A stretch of DNA of 8,304 bases, from NCBI GenBank assembly GCA_045576435.1, contig JAZNGL010000004.1, positions 1 to 8,304 of the forward strand. Reading direction: 5' to 3'. The notes under the pieces are model-generated. The model was not told the DNA's origin. It saw nothing but the letters and a program-made list of their open reading frames with translations, and ran no database searches. This DNA is from CAKSIW01 sp045576435 (GTDB taxonomy: Bacteria; Bacillota; Clostridia; Monoglobales; Monoglobaceae). The position numbers were made by a program, and so were the translations under genes. Below are positions 1-5,465 of this stretch, one piece after another (position 1 is the first letter of the stretch; every line of letters begins with the position of its first letter).

Positions 1-938
1 CAGATGCTGAAATTATGCGTTTCTGTCAGTCGTTTATGAGTGAGCTTTACAGACACATTGGTGCAAACACAGATGTTCCTGCAGGTGACCTTGGTGTTGG
101 TGCAAGAGAAATCGGATACCTCTTTGGTCAGTATAAAAGACTTAAAGATGTTTACGAAGGTGTGCTCACAGGAAAAGGAATTCCTTATGGCGGTTTGAAA
201 GGTAGAACAGAGGCAACAGGCTATGGAATTGTTTTCTTTGCAAGAGAAATGCTCAAGCATTTTGGCGAAGAACTCAAAGGAAAAGAGGTTGTTGTTTCAG
301 GCTTTGGTAACGTATCATGGGGTACAGTTCAAAAGCTTAACCAGCTTGGCGCAAAGGTTATAACAATTTCAGGTCCTGATGGTTATATTTATGATCCTGA
401 TGGTGTTACAGCAGGCGAAAAAGAAGATTATCTTCTTGAACTTCGTGCATCTGGTAAAAATATTTGTTCACCATATGCAGAAAAATTCCCGAATGCTAAA
501 TTCTTCCCTGGCCAAAAGCCTTGGGGTGTTAAAGCAGACCTTTACATTCCGTGTGCAACTCAGAACGAAATCGGAATGGAAGAAGCAAAGGCTATGGTTG
601 CTGCAGGTTGTAAATACCTTTGTGAAGGCTCTAACATGCCAACCACAAACGAAGCTGTTGCTTTCTTGCGTGAAAACGGCGTAGTTATTGGTCCTGCAAA
701 GGCTGCAAATGCAGGTGGTGTTTCTTGCTCATGTATTGAAATGGGACAAAATGCAGGTCATACTGTTTTTGCTCCTGATCAGGTTTATGCACAACTTGAA
801 AATATTATGGTTAATATTCATGATAGCGCAGCTGCTGCTGCAGAGGAATATGGCTTTGGCTATAATCTTGTTGCAGGTGCAAATATTGCAGGCTTCTTGA
901 AGGTTGCAGATGCTATGATGGCTCAAGGTATTGTTTAA
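1..938 (+). CDS. gdhA: NADP-type glutamate dehydrogenase, 3' part (5' end outside window)
   Basis: Glutamate dehydrogenase, which interconverts 2-oxoglutarate plus ammonia and glutamate using a nicotinamide cofactor in the cytoplasm. The reading frame is open from the first full codon at base 3 (DAEIMRFCQSF) and already matches the family there, so the gene starts upstream and the ATG at 15 is internal. About 311 C-terminal residues of a usual ~445 are present. In fragment numbering, the PAGDLGVG segment near residue 27 carries the catalytic Asp (D165 in the Clostridium symbiosum enzyme). KGRTEATGYG follows near 66. The Rossmann dinucleotide loop SGFGNV is near 99-104, IPCATQNEI near 182, and the substrate-side NAGGV near 236. 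The end, GANIAGFLKVADAMMAQGIV, is typical of the hexameric GdhA class. NADP preference is inferred from subfamily resemblance. An odd detail is SCSC after NAGGV, described in the findings. A strong hairpin follows the stop. Confidence 0.96.
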   Translation, partial: DAEIMRFCQSFMSELYRHIGANTDVPAGDLGVGAREIGYLFGQYKRLKDVYEGVLTGKGIPYGGLKGRTEATGYGIVFFAREMLKHFGEELKGKEVVVSGFGNVSWGTVQKLNQLGAKVITISGPDGYIYDPDGVTAGEKEDYLLELRASGKNICSPYAEKFPNAKFFPGQKPWGVKADLYIPCATQNEIGMEEAKAMVAAGCKYLCEGSNMPTTNEAVAFLRENGVVIGPAKAANAGGVSCSCIEMGQNAGHTVFAPDQVYAQLENIMVNIHDSAAAAAEEYGFGYNLVAGANIAGFLKVADAMMAQGIV

Positions 939-967
939 AAATTATTTAAATATACATTGAAGTTTTG

Positions 968-996
968 TGACGGGCAGACATTTTTTCTGCCCGTCA
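968..996 (+). terminator. Perfect 11-bp hairpin after gdhA, probable terminator
   Basis: Bases 968-978 (TGACGGGCAGA) pair perfectly with 986-996, leaving a 7-base loop (CATTTTT). The stem is GC-rich against an AT-rich background and begins 30 bases after the gdhA stop, so it most likely ends the gdhA transcript or protects its 3' end. There is no clean T-run after the stem on either strand. The run of T lies in the loop instead, so it is not a textbook intrinsic terminator. It also separates gdhA from the zapA gene string. The rest of 939-1043 holds AT-rich sequence with no promoter I can defend. Confidence 0.6.
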
Positions 997-1043
997 ACAT
1001 ATATGGCATATTTAATTAAGTGTTAATTTATGGGGGTGCTGAA

Positions 1044-1400
1044 ATGGAAAAAAATAAGGTTAAGGTAAGAATTAATAACACAGAATATACATTGCTTTCA
1101 ACTGAACAGCCTGAATATGTTCAACGTGTTGCGATTTTAGTGGATAAAAAAATTTCAGAGCTTAACGTAAATAATTCGCATCTTAGCACTGCTATGCTTG
1201 CGATGTTGGCGGCTATTAATTTATCTGATGACTTGTTGAAAAATGAGGCAGATATGAATGACCTCAAAAATAAGGTTGAGGATTATTCCAAGAATGTAAA
1301 AATTTTGACAGATAGGTTAACAGAAAAAACGGCACTTGCAGAAAGATTGGCGCGGGAAGTTCAAAATCTTAAAATAGAACTTGCACGTAAAGGTTCTTAG
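1044..1400 (+). CDS. zapA: Cell division protein ZapA
   Basis: ZapA-family FtsZ-associated protein: it binds FtsZ protofilaments and promotes bundling at the cytoplasmic Z-ring. The start chosen is ATG 1044, preceded by a GGGGGTG site (1032-1038) at 5-base spacing. The in-frame GTG at 1020 would add eight residues that do not look like ZapA. The product is 118 residues, slightly long for the family. The globular head (about 1-45) has the family pattern: VKVRINNTEYTLLS, then PEYVQRVAILVDKKISEL. A helical segment with AMLAMLAAINLSDDLLK (50-66) leads into a charged heptad-like coiled coil (about 67-115), which in ZapA forms the dimer/tetramer stalk. It is the first gene of the + strand string and is followed after a 27-base gap by the U32 gene, a pairing common in Firmicutes. 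FtsZ bundling itself is inferred from the family. Confidence 0.93.
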   Translation: MEKNKVKVRINNTEYTLLSTEQPEYVQRVAILVDKKISELNVNNSHLSTAMLAMLAAINLSDDLLKNEADMNDLKNKVEDYSKNVKILTDRLTEKTALAERLAREVQNLKIELARKGS

Positions 1401-1427
1401 ACTTTTAAAGTGAAAGAGGATTGAGTG

Positions 1428-3524
1428 ATGTTGAATTTTGAGTTGCTTGCACCTGCAGGAAACTTTGATTGTTTGATTGCGGCTGTTCAAAATGGAGCAG
1501 ATGCCATATATATTTCTGGAAAAAGCTTTGGTGCAAGAAGCTTTGCCAATAATTTTGATCATGAAGAGCTTGTGCAAGCTATGGATTATTGCCATTTGCG
1601 TGGTGTTAAAGTTTATGTTACGGTGAATACGCTTATTGCAGATGATGAGCTTGAAGAAGTTGAAAAATATCTTATATTTTTAAATAATATCGGTACAGAT
1701 GCGATTATTGTCCAAGATCTGGGTGTTGCTGAGTTGGCAAAAAGGGTGACGCCTGAGCTTCCTATACATGCCAGCACACAAATGACCATACACAACTCTG
1801 AGGGAGTTAAGGCGCTTGAAGAGATGGGAATTAAGCGAGTTGTTCTGGCTCGTGAACTATCTGTGGCGGAAATTTCAAAAATTTCCAAAGCAACCAATGC
1901 TGAGCTTGAAGTTTTTGTTCATGGAGCTCTTTGCATGTGTTATTCAGGACAATGCCTTATGAGCAGTATAATCGGTGGGCGTTCAGGAAACAGAGGAAAG
2001 TGTGCTCAACCGTGTAGGCTGCCATACTCTGTGAATGCTGAAAAGAAATCTGCTTTTTATATGAGCCTTAGGGATTTGTGTGCACTTGAAAACTTAGAAG
2101 AACTTAAAAAGGCAGGAGCGGTTTCACTTAAAATTGAAGGAAGAATGAAGGGCGCTGCATATGTTGCAGCTGTTGTTAAAACTTATAGAAAATATATTGA
2201 TAATCCTCATGGTGTTGAGAATGAGGATATTGACTTGTTAAATAAAATTTTTAATCGTGGCGGATTGACTAATGGATATATTATTGGTAAAACAGGAAAA
2301 AATATGTTTGCAACGGATAAACCTGATAATCCATATCGAAAAAATGAAAATGATATAATTGAAAAATTATTGGAATATAAAAATGAGGAAAAAATTAAGT
2401 TAGGATTAAACTGTGATGTTGTTATTAAGGATGGAGAATATCCTAAAATAAAATTTTATTGTGGTAATATTGAAATTATATATATATATGAAAAACTAGT
2501 TGAAAAAGCTAGAAAAATGTCACTTACTGAGGAAACAGTAAAAACACAGCTTTTAAAAACAGGTGGAACTCCGTTTGAAATTAAAAAAATGAGCATTGAA
2601 TTGGATGACAATGTTTTTTTACCAGCAAGTGATTTGAATGCTTTAAGACGAAACGGACTTGCTTTGTTTCAAGAAAAATATTTAAGTCAATTTAAACGTG
2701 AACAATCTCTGAAAGAAACAAAAACTGAGGAAAAAGTGGCTTTTGATGGGAACTTGATTGGATATAGTTGTGAAGTAACAAATTTTGAGCAGTTAAAATC
2801 GACTATTAATATGCCGTTTAATCGCTTTCTGATACCTTTTCATATTATAAATGAAAACGTTGGATTTGTTGAAAAAATAAAGGATAAAACGGTAATTGTT
2901 TTACCATCAATCATTCATGAAGCTGAATATATGGATTTATGCAGCAAAACAGAAGAGTTTTTAGAGAATGGTTTCAAAGGAGTTTTATTACAAAATATTT
3001 CGCTGATTGACAGATTTAAAAAAGGTGAGATATATGCAGGATTTCGTATGAATATATTTAATAGCGAAACATTAAGAAATCTTTTTAAGAGAGGCGTTGC
3101 TGTGGCTGAGCTTTCACCTGAGTTGACGCTCAGACAGATTTCAAAGATTAAAAAATATATTCCTGTTCAAACGATGGTTTATGGTAGATTGCCACTTATG
3201 ATAAGCGAAAACTGTGTTATACGAAATGGTGATAACTGTCCCTGCAAAGATGAAAATGTTATTATTGATAGGAAGGGAATGAGATTTCCTGTCATCAAGG
3301 ATGGAAAATCTTGCAGAAGTATTGTTTTGAATTGCAAAAAGACATATATGGCAACTGAAACAAAAAGAATTCTGGGTGCAGGCGTTAATTTGCTAAGATT
3401 ATATTTTACTGATGAAGATTATGAGGAGTGTCAAAGAGTTTGTCGGGCGTATTTATATGGTGAGAGCTATAGACCTGAGGATTTTACGACGGCTCATTAT
3501 AATAAAGGAGTGATGCAGGGATGA
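1428..3524 (+). CDS. U32 family protein (collagenase-like/RNA hydroxylase type) with DUF3656-like middle region
   Basis: Long U32-family protein, 698 residues. ATG 1428 is preferred over the adjacent GTG 1425 because AGAGG (1415-1419) sits 8 bases upstream of it. Residue numbers below count from GTG 1425. The N-terminal U32 barrel (about 5-300) opens with ELLAPAGNFDCLIAAVQNGADAIY (written here as a motif, residues 6-29). It contains HASTQMTIHN (115-124) and the family signature region (166-200) with Cys 170, 172, 177, 193 and 197, then SLKIEGRMK (234-242). The middle (about 355-425) has QLLKTGGTPFEI and LNALRRNGL, typical of DUF3656. The C-terminal third has a second Cys set (597, 605, 607, 630, 637). 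U32 proteins were first called peptidases, but characterised bacterial members (RlhA, TrhP, UbiU/UbiV) act in O2-independent hydroxylation of RNA or quinone, with an Fe-S cluster shown in UbiU/UbiV. The length and middle domain resemble RlhA (23S rRNA) more than the short TrhP proteins. The exact substrate here is unknown. The stop overlaps the next start (ATGA). Confidence 0.9.
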   Translation: MLNFELLAPAGNFDCLIAAVQNGADAIYISGKSFGARSFANNFDHEELVQAMDYCHLRGVKVYVTVNTLIADDELEEVEKYLIFLNNIGTDAIIVQDLGVAELAKRVTPELPIHASTQMTIHNSEGVKALEEMGIKRVVLARELSVAEISKISKATNAELEVFVHGALCMCYSGQCLMSSIIGGRSGNRGKCAQPCRLPYSVNAEKKSAFYMSLRDLCALENLEELKKAGAVSLKIEGRMKGAAYVAAVVKTYRKYIDNPHGVENEDIDLLNKIFNRGGLTNGYIIGKTGKNMFATDKPDNPYRKNENDIIEKLLEYKNEEKIKLGLNCDVVIKDGEYPKIKFYCGNIEIIYIYEKLVEKARKMSLTEETVKTQLLKTGGTPFEIKKMSIELDDNVFLPASDLNALRRNGLALFQEKYLSQFKREQSLKETKTEEKVAFDGNLIGYSCEVTNFEQLKSTINMPFNRFLIPFHIINENVGFVEKIKDKTVIVLPSIIHEAEYMDLCSKTEEFLENGFKGVLLQNISLIDRFKKGEIYAGFRMNIFNSETLRNLFKRGVAVAELSPELTLRQISKIKKYIPVQTMVYGRLPLMISENCVIRNGDNCPCKDENVIIDRKGMRFPVIKDGKSCRSIVLNCKKTYMATETKRILGAGVNLLRLYFTDEDYEECQRVCRAYLYGESYRPEDFTTAHYNKGVMQG

Positions 3525-3922
3525 TAAATGTTAGATTAAAATATCTCTCTGATAAAATCAGCAGACCGGAATACCCAACACGCGGAAGTGTTGGAATGGA
3601 ACTCGCTGCGGCGATTGATGATGCTTTTGTTTTAAAAGCAGGACAAAGAGCATCAATACCTACGGGGATTGCAATACAAATTCCGTTAGGATATGGCGGA
3701 TTTATCTATTCATTAGATGCGCTTGCTGAGAAAAAAGGAATTGTTGTTTGTAGCGGAACAGGAGTTATAGACAATGATTTTATTGATGAAGTTAAAGTTT
3801 TAATAGAAAATACTTCAGATGAGGACTATACAATAAAAACAGATGAAAAAATTGCAAAAATGGTGTTTAAACCTGTTGAAACGGCAAATCTTGTTATAAC
3901 AGATGGTTTTGGAAAGAAATAG
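3521..3922 (+). CDS. dUTPase-fold protein with degenerate active-site motifs
   Basis: A 133-residue protein of the trimeric dUTPase/dCTP deaminase fold. A normal dUTPase cleaves dUTP to dUMP and PPi. The start ATG 3521 overlaps the U32 stop by 4 bases; AAAGGAG (3504-3510) is 10 bases upstream. The fold is recognisable from PEYPTRGSVGMEL (motif 1, 16-28), IPTGIAIQIPLG (46-57), LAEKKGI (68-74), GVIDNDF (motif 3, 81-87) and DEKIAKMVF (motif 4, 108-116). The motifs are altered. Motif 1 has Glu27 for the usual Asp. Motif 2 reads SLDALA (64-69) where PRSGLA is expected. The motif 3 Tyr is Phe87, although Asp84 is kept. Motif 4 has Asp108 for Gly and Lys113 for Gln. The end is only DGFGKK, without the Arg-containing GGFGSTG tail. 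It could be a diverged enzyme, a structural or regulatory paralogue, or a nucleotide sensor. The fold assignment is firm; dUTPase activity is doubtful, so no dut symbol is given. Confidence 0.82.
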   Translation: MINVRLKYLSDKISRPEYPTRGSVGMELAAAIDDAFVLKAGQRASIPTGIAIQIPLGYGGFIYSLDALAEKKGIVVCSGTGVIDNDFIDEVKVLIENTSDEDYTIKTDEKIAKMVFKPVETANLVITDGFGKK

Positions 3923-3923
3923 T

Positions 3924-4304
3924 ATGATTAAAAAATATGATTTTTTTATTATTGGTTTTATAATTTTGCTAGCAATGACTTCATTTTTTGTTTTTAATTA
4001 TTTCATCTGGAACGACAGTTATGCAAAATATGCTGTTGTAATGGTTGATAGTGAGGAATATGCCCGCTATAACCTTGAAGAAATTAAAGATGAAAAAACA
4101 GTTGAAATTAAAACTGAATTTGGTATAAACACTATTGAAATCACGAAAAAAGGTGTGAGGGTGATTGAGGCTTCGTGCCCTGATAAATTAGATGTTAAAA
4201 AGGGTGAAATCTCAAAGGCTAATCAAATGATTGTTTGTGTTCCTAACAGACTTTCAATAAGGTTGGTTGGGGGAGAAGTGAAGGTTGATAAGGTGAGTTA
4301 TTAA
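3924..4304 (+). CDS. Membrane-anchored NusG domain II-containing protein
   Basis: A small protein of the stand-alone NusG domain II family (not transcription factor NusG), 126 residues from ATG 3924. GGAAAG (3911-3916) lies 7 bases upstream; the in-frame ATG 3903 lies inside the preceding gene and adds nothing family-like. Residues 1-4 are polar or charged (MIKK), followed by one hydrophobic segment (about 6-28), so the protein is probably N-anchored with the rest outside. The outer domain has AVVMVDSEEYARYNL (37-51), then IEITKKGVRVIEASCPDK (71-88), KKGEISKANQMIVCVPNRLSIRL (92-114). This matches the family pattern of a CPD segment, GxIS, and IVCxPN. Cys85 and Cys105 are present, but the usual second Cys of CPDxxC is Asp90. 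The function is unknown. It overlaps the Gx transporter start by one base (TAATG), and the two families commonly sit together, so they probably work as a pair. Confidence 0.85.
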   Translation: MIKKYDFFIIGFIILLAMTSFFVFNYFIWNDSYAKYAVVMVDSEEYARYNLEEIKDEKTVEIKTEFGINTIEITKKGVRVIEASCPDKLDVKKGEISKANQMIVCVPNRLSIRLVGGEVKVDKVSY

Positions 4305-4822
4305 TGAAGCATAAGTATGGCAGTTTTGAAATAAGTGTGATGGCGATTTTTCTGGCACTTGGATTGGTTTTGCAATATATAGAAGGACTTATTGTCATAA
4401 CTTCTATTCCTGGAGGGAAAATCGGACTTGCAAATATTGTTTCTATAATCAATATATTTATGTTTGGTGGCGGTAATGCTATGATTATAGCCACGTTGAG
4501 AGCTTTTATAGGAGCAATGTTAAGTAGTGGAGTGAATGCTGCAGTATATAGTGTGGCAGGGGCAATTTTATCAACTTTAAGTATGTGGATTTTCAAAATA
4601 AAATTCTATCCGCACGTCAGCATGATTGGGATAGGTGTTGTTGGTGCTGCGGCACACAATGTAGCACAACTCTTTGTTGCATCATTGATGTTTTCGTCTG
4701 CTTATGTTTTTTCATATCTTCCGTTTTTGCTCTTGTTTTCAGTTTTAAGCGGAATGATAACAGGATATGCTGCACAAATGTTTGGAAACAGATTTTTTAA
4801 TAAATATCGGAGGAACATATGA
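4304..4822 (+). CDS. Gx transporter family membrane protein (ECF S-component-like)
   Basis: Integral membrane protein of the Gx transporter family (COG4769), 172 residues. It is often mislabelled heptaprenyl diphosphate synthase component I. About five hydrophobic segments are visible (roughly 10-30, 42-57, 60-95 as one or two, 105-132, 133-158), resembling ECF-type substrate-binding (S) components. Family motifs are IEGLIVITSIPGGKIGLANIV (26-46, quoted in part as PGGKIGLAN at 36-44), RAFIGAML (66-73) and GAAAHNVAQL (114-123). AAGGTGA (4290-4296) supports ATG 4304. It is translationally coupled at both ends: a one-base overlap with the NusG domain II gene and an ATGA overlap with maf. If it is an S component, it would need shared EcfA/EcfT proteins encoded elsewhere. 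The substrate cannot be told from sequence; isoprenoid-, quinone- or flavin-related cargo is only a guess from where such genes are found. Confidence 0.87.
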   Translation: MKHKYGSFEISVMAIFLALGLVLQYIEGLIVITSIPGGKIGLANIVSIINIFMFGGGNAMIIATLRAFIGAMLSSGVNAAVYSVAGAILSTLSMWIFKIKFYPHVSMIGIGVVGAAAHNVAQLFVASLMFSSAYVFSYLPFLLLFSVLSGMITGYAAQMFGNRFFNKYRRNI

Positions 4823-5403
4823 AGAAAATAGTTTTGGCATCAGGTTCACCTCGACGCAAGGAACTTCTCAAAATGATAAATATTAATTTCGAAGTGATCC
4901 CGGATGATTCTCCTGAGGTGATAAATGATGAGACACTTCCTGAAAAAATTGTTGGTATTTTAGCATATAATAAATGTAAAAATGTGTCCGAAAACCTCAA
5001 GAGTGATGCTATTGTGATTGCGGCGGATACAATAGTTGTAGTTGATAGAAAAGTTTTAGGAAAACCAGAAAATGAGGAACATGCTTTCGAAATGCTTTCT
5101 TCCCTGAGTGGAAGAACACATGAGGTTTATACAGGCGTTTCGATAATTGATACTGAAAATGGTAAAAACAAGACGTTTTTTGAAAAAACAGAAGTGACAT
5201 TTAAAACACTTAAAAAGAGTGATATAGATGCTTATATCAAGACAACAGAGCCAATGGATAAGGCGGGTGCGTATGGAATTCAGGGATTGGGTTCTTTATT
5301 TGTTACAAAAATAAATGGTGATTATTTTAATGTTGTTGGACTTCCTGTTTCACGAGTGGGAAAAGTGTTGGAAGATGAGTTTGGTTTAAAAATTTTGAAT
5401 TAA
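4819..5403 (+). CDS. maf: Maf family nucleoside triphosphate pyrophosphatase
   Basis: Maf/YhdE-type house-cleaning pyrophosphatase, which hydrolyses non-canonical or selected nucleoside triphosphates (dTTP/UTP class) to the monophosphate and PPi in the cytoplasm. Overexpression of Maf in Bacillus blocks septation. The product is 194 residues, normal for the family. Motifs are LASGSPRRKELL (6-17), AADTIVVV (68-75) with the catalytic-base Asp70, LGKPENEEHA (80-89), LSGRTHEVYTGV (96-107), DKAGAYGIQGLG (147-158) and INGDYFNVVGLP (165-176). All expected active-site residues are present. The YGIQG form and overall length fit the YhdE (dTTP/UTP) type rather than the YceF type, but this is by resemblance only. 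GGAGG (4809-4813) precedes ATG 4819 by 5 bases, and the start overlaps the Gx gene stop. Its position just ahead of mreBCD is conserved in many Firmicutes, although radC, which often stands between them, is absent here. Confidence 0.95.
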   Translation: MKKIVLASGSPRRKELLKMININFEVIPDDSPEVINDETLPEKIVGILAYNKCKNVSENLKSDAIVIAADTIVVVDRKVLGKPENEEHAFEMLSSLSGRTHEVYTGVSIIDTENGKNKTFFEKTEVTFKTLKKSDIDAYIKTTEPMDKAGAYGIQGLGSLFVTKINGDYFNVVGLPVSRVGKVLEDEFGLKILN

Positions 5404-5465
5404 TATGAATCCTTTGTTGGTTCGTTTTAAAATATAAAAATGTTTATGTAAGGGAGCGGATTTTA
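5404..5465 (+). other. 62-base maf-mreB gap, mreB leader
   Basis: This is the longest gap between genes after zapA. It is AT-rich and ends in GGGAG (5452-5456), a good Shine-Dalgarno site 9 bases before the mreB ATG. It contains no hairpin with a T-run, so no terminator. TTGTTG (5414-5419) and TATAAA (5433-5438) resemble -35 and -10 boxes, but the 13-base spacing is too short for a standard sigma-A promoter. An internal promoter for mreBCD is possible but not demonstrated by the sequence. Confidence 0.45.

Noticed and set aside
997..1030. AT-rich stretch with -10-like hexamers that could be the zapA promoter
   Set aside because: Several TATA-like strings occur, but none has a fair -35 box at 16-18 bases, and some lie too close to the ribosome site. 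In DNA this AT-rich such matches arise by chance.
1020..1043. Upstream GTG start for zapA adding eight residues
   Set aside because: The added residues do not match ZapA, and the GGGGGTG site at 1032-1038 is correctly placed for ATG 1044.
2474..2490. TA dinucleotide run inside the U32 gene
   Set aside because: It encodes IIYIYE in frame and fits the local AT bias; no frame break or sign of instability.
3903..3923. Earlier ATG for the NusG domain II gene
   Set aside because: It lies inside the dUTPase-fold gene and gives a non-family N-terminus before the clear MIKK-plus-membrane-segment start at 3924.
4304..4822. Heptaprenyl diphosphate synthase component I
   Set aside because: That name is a legacy label for this family. 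The protein is a multi-pass membrane protein with Gx transporter motifs and no prenyl synthase DDxxD motif.
5414..5438. TTGTTG and TATAAA in the maf-mreB gap as a promoter
   Set aside because: The spacing is 13 bases, too short for a standard sigma-A promoter; noted only as a place to look for transcription starts.
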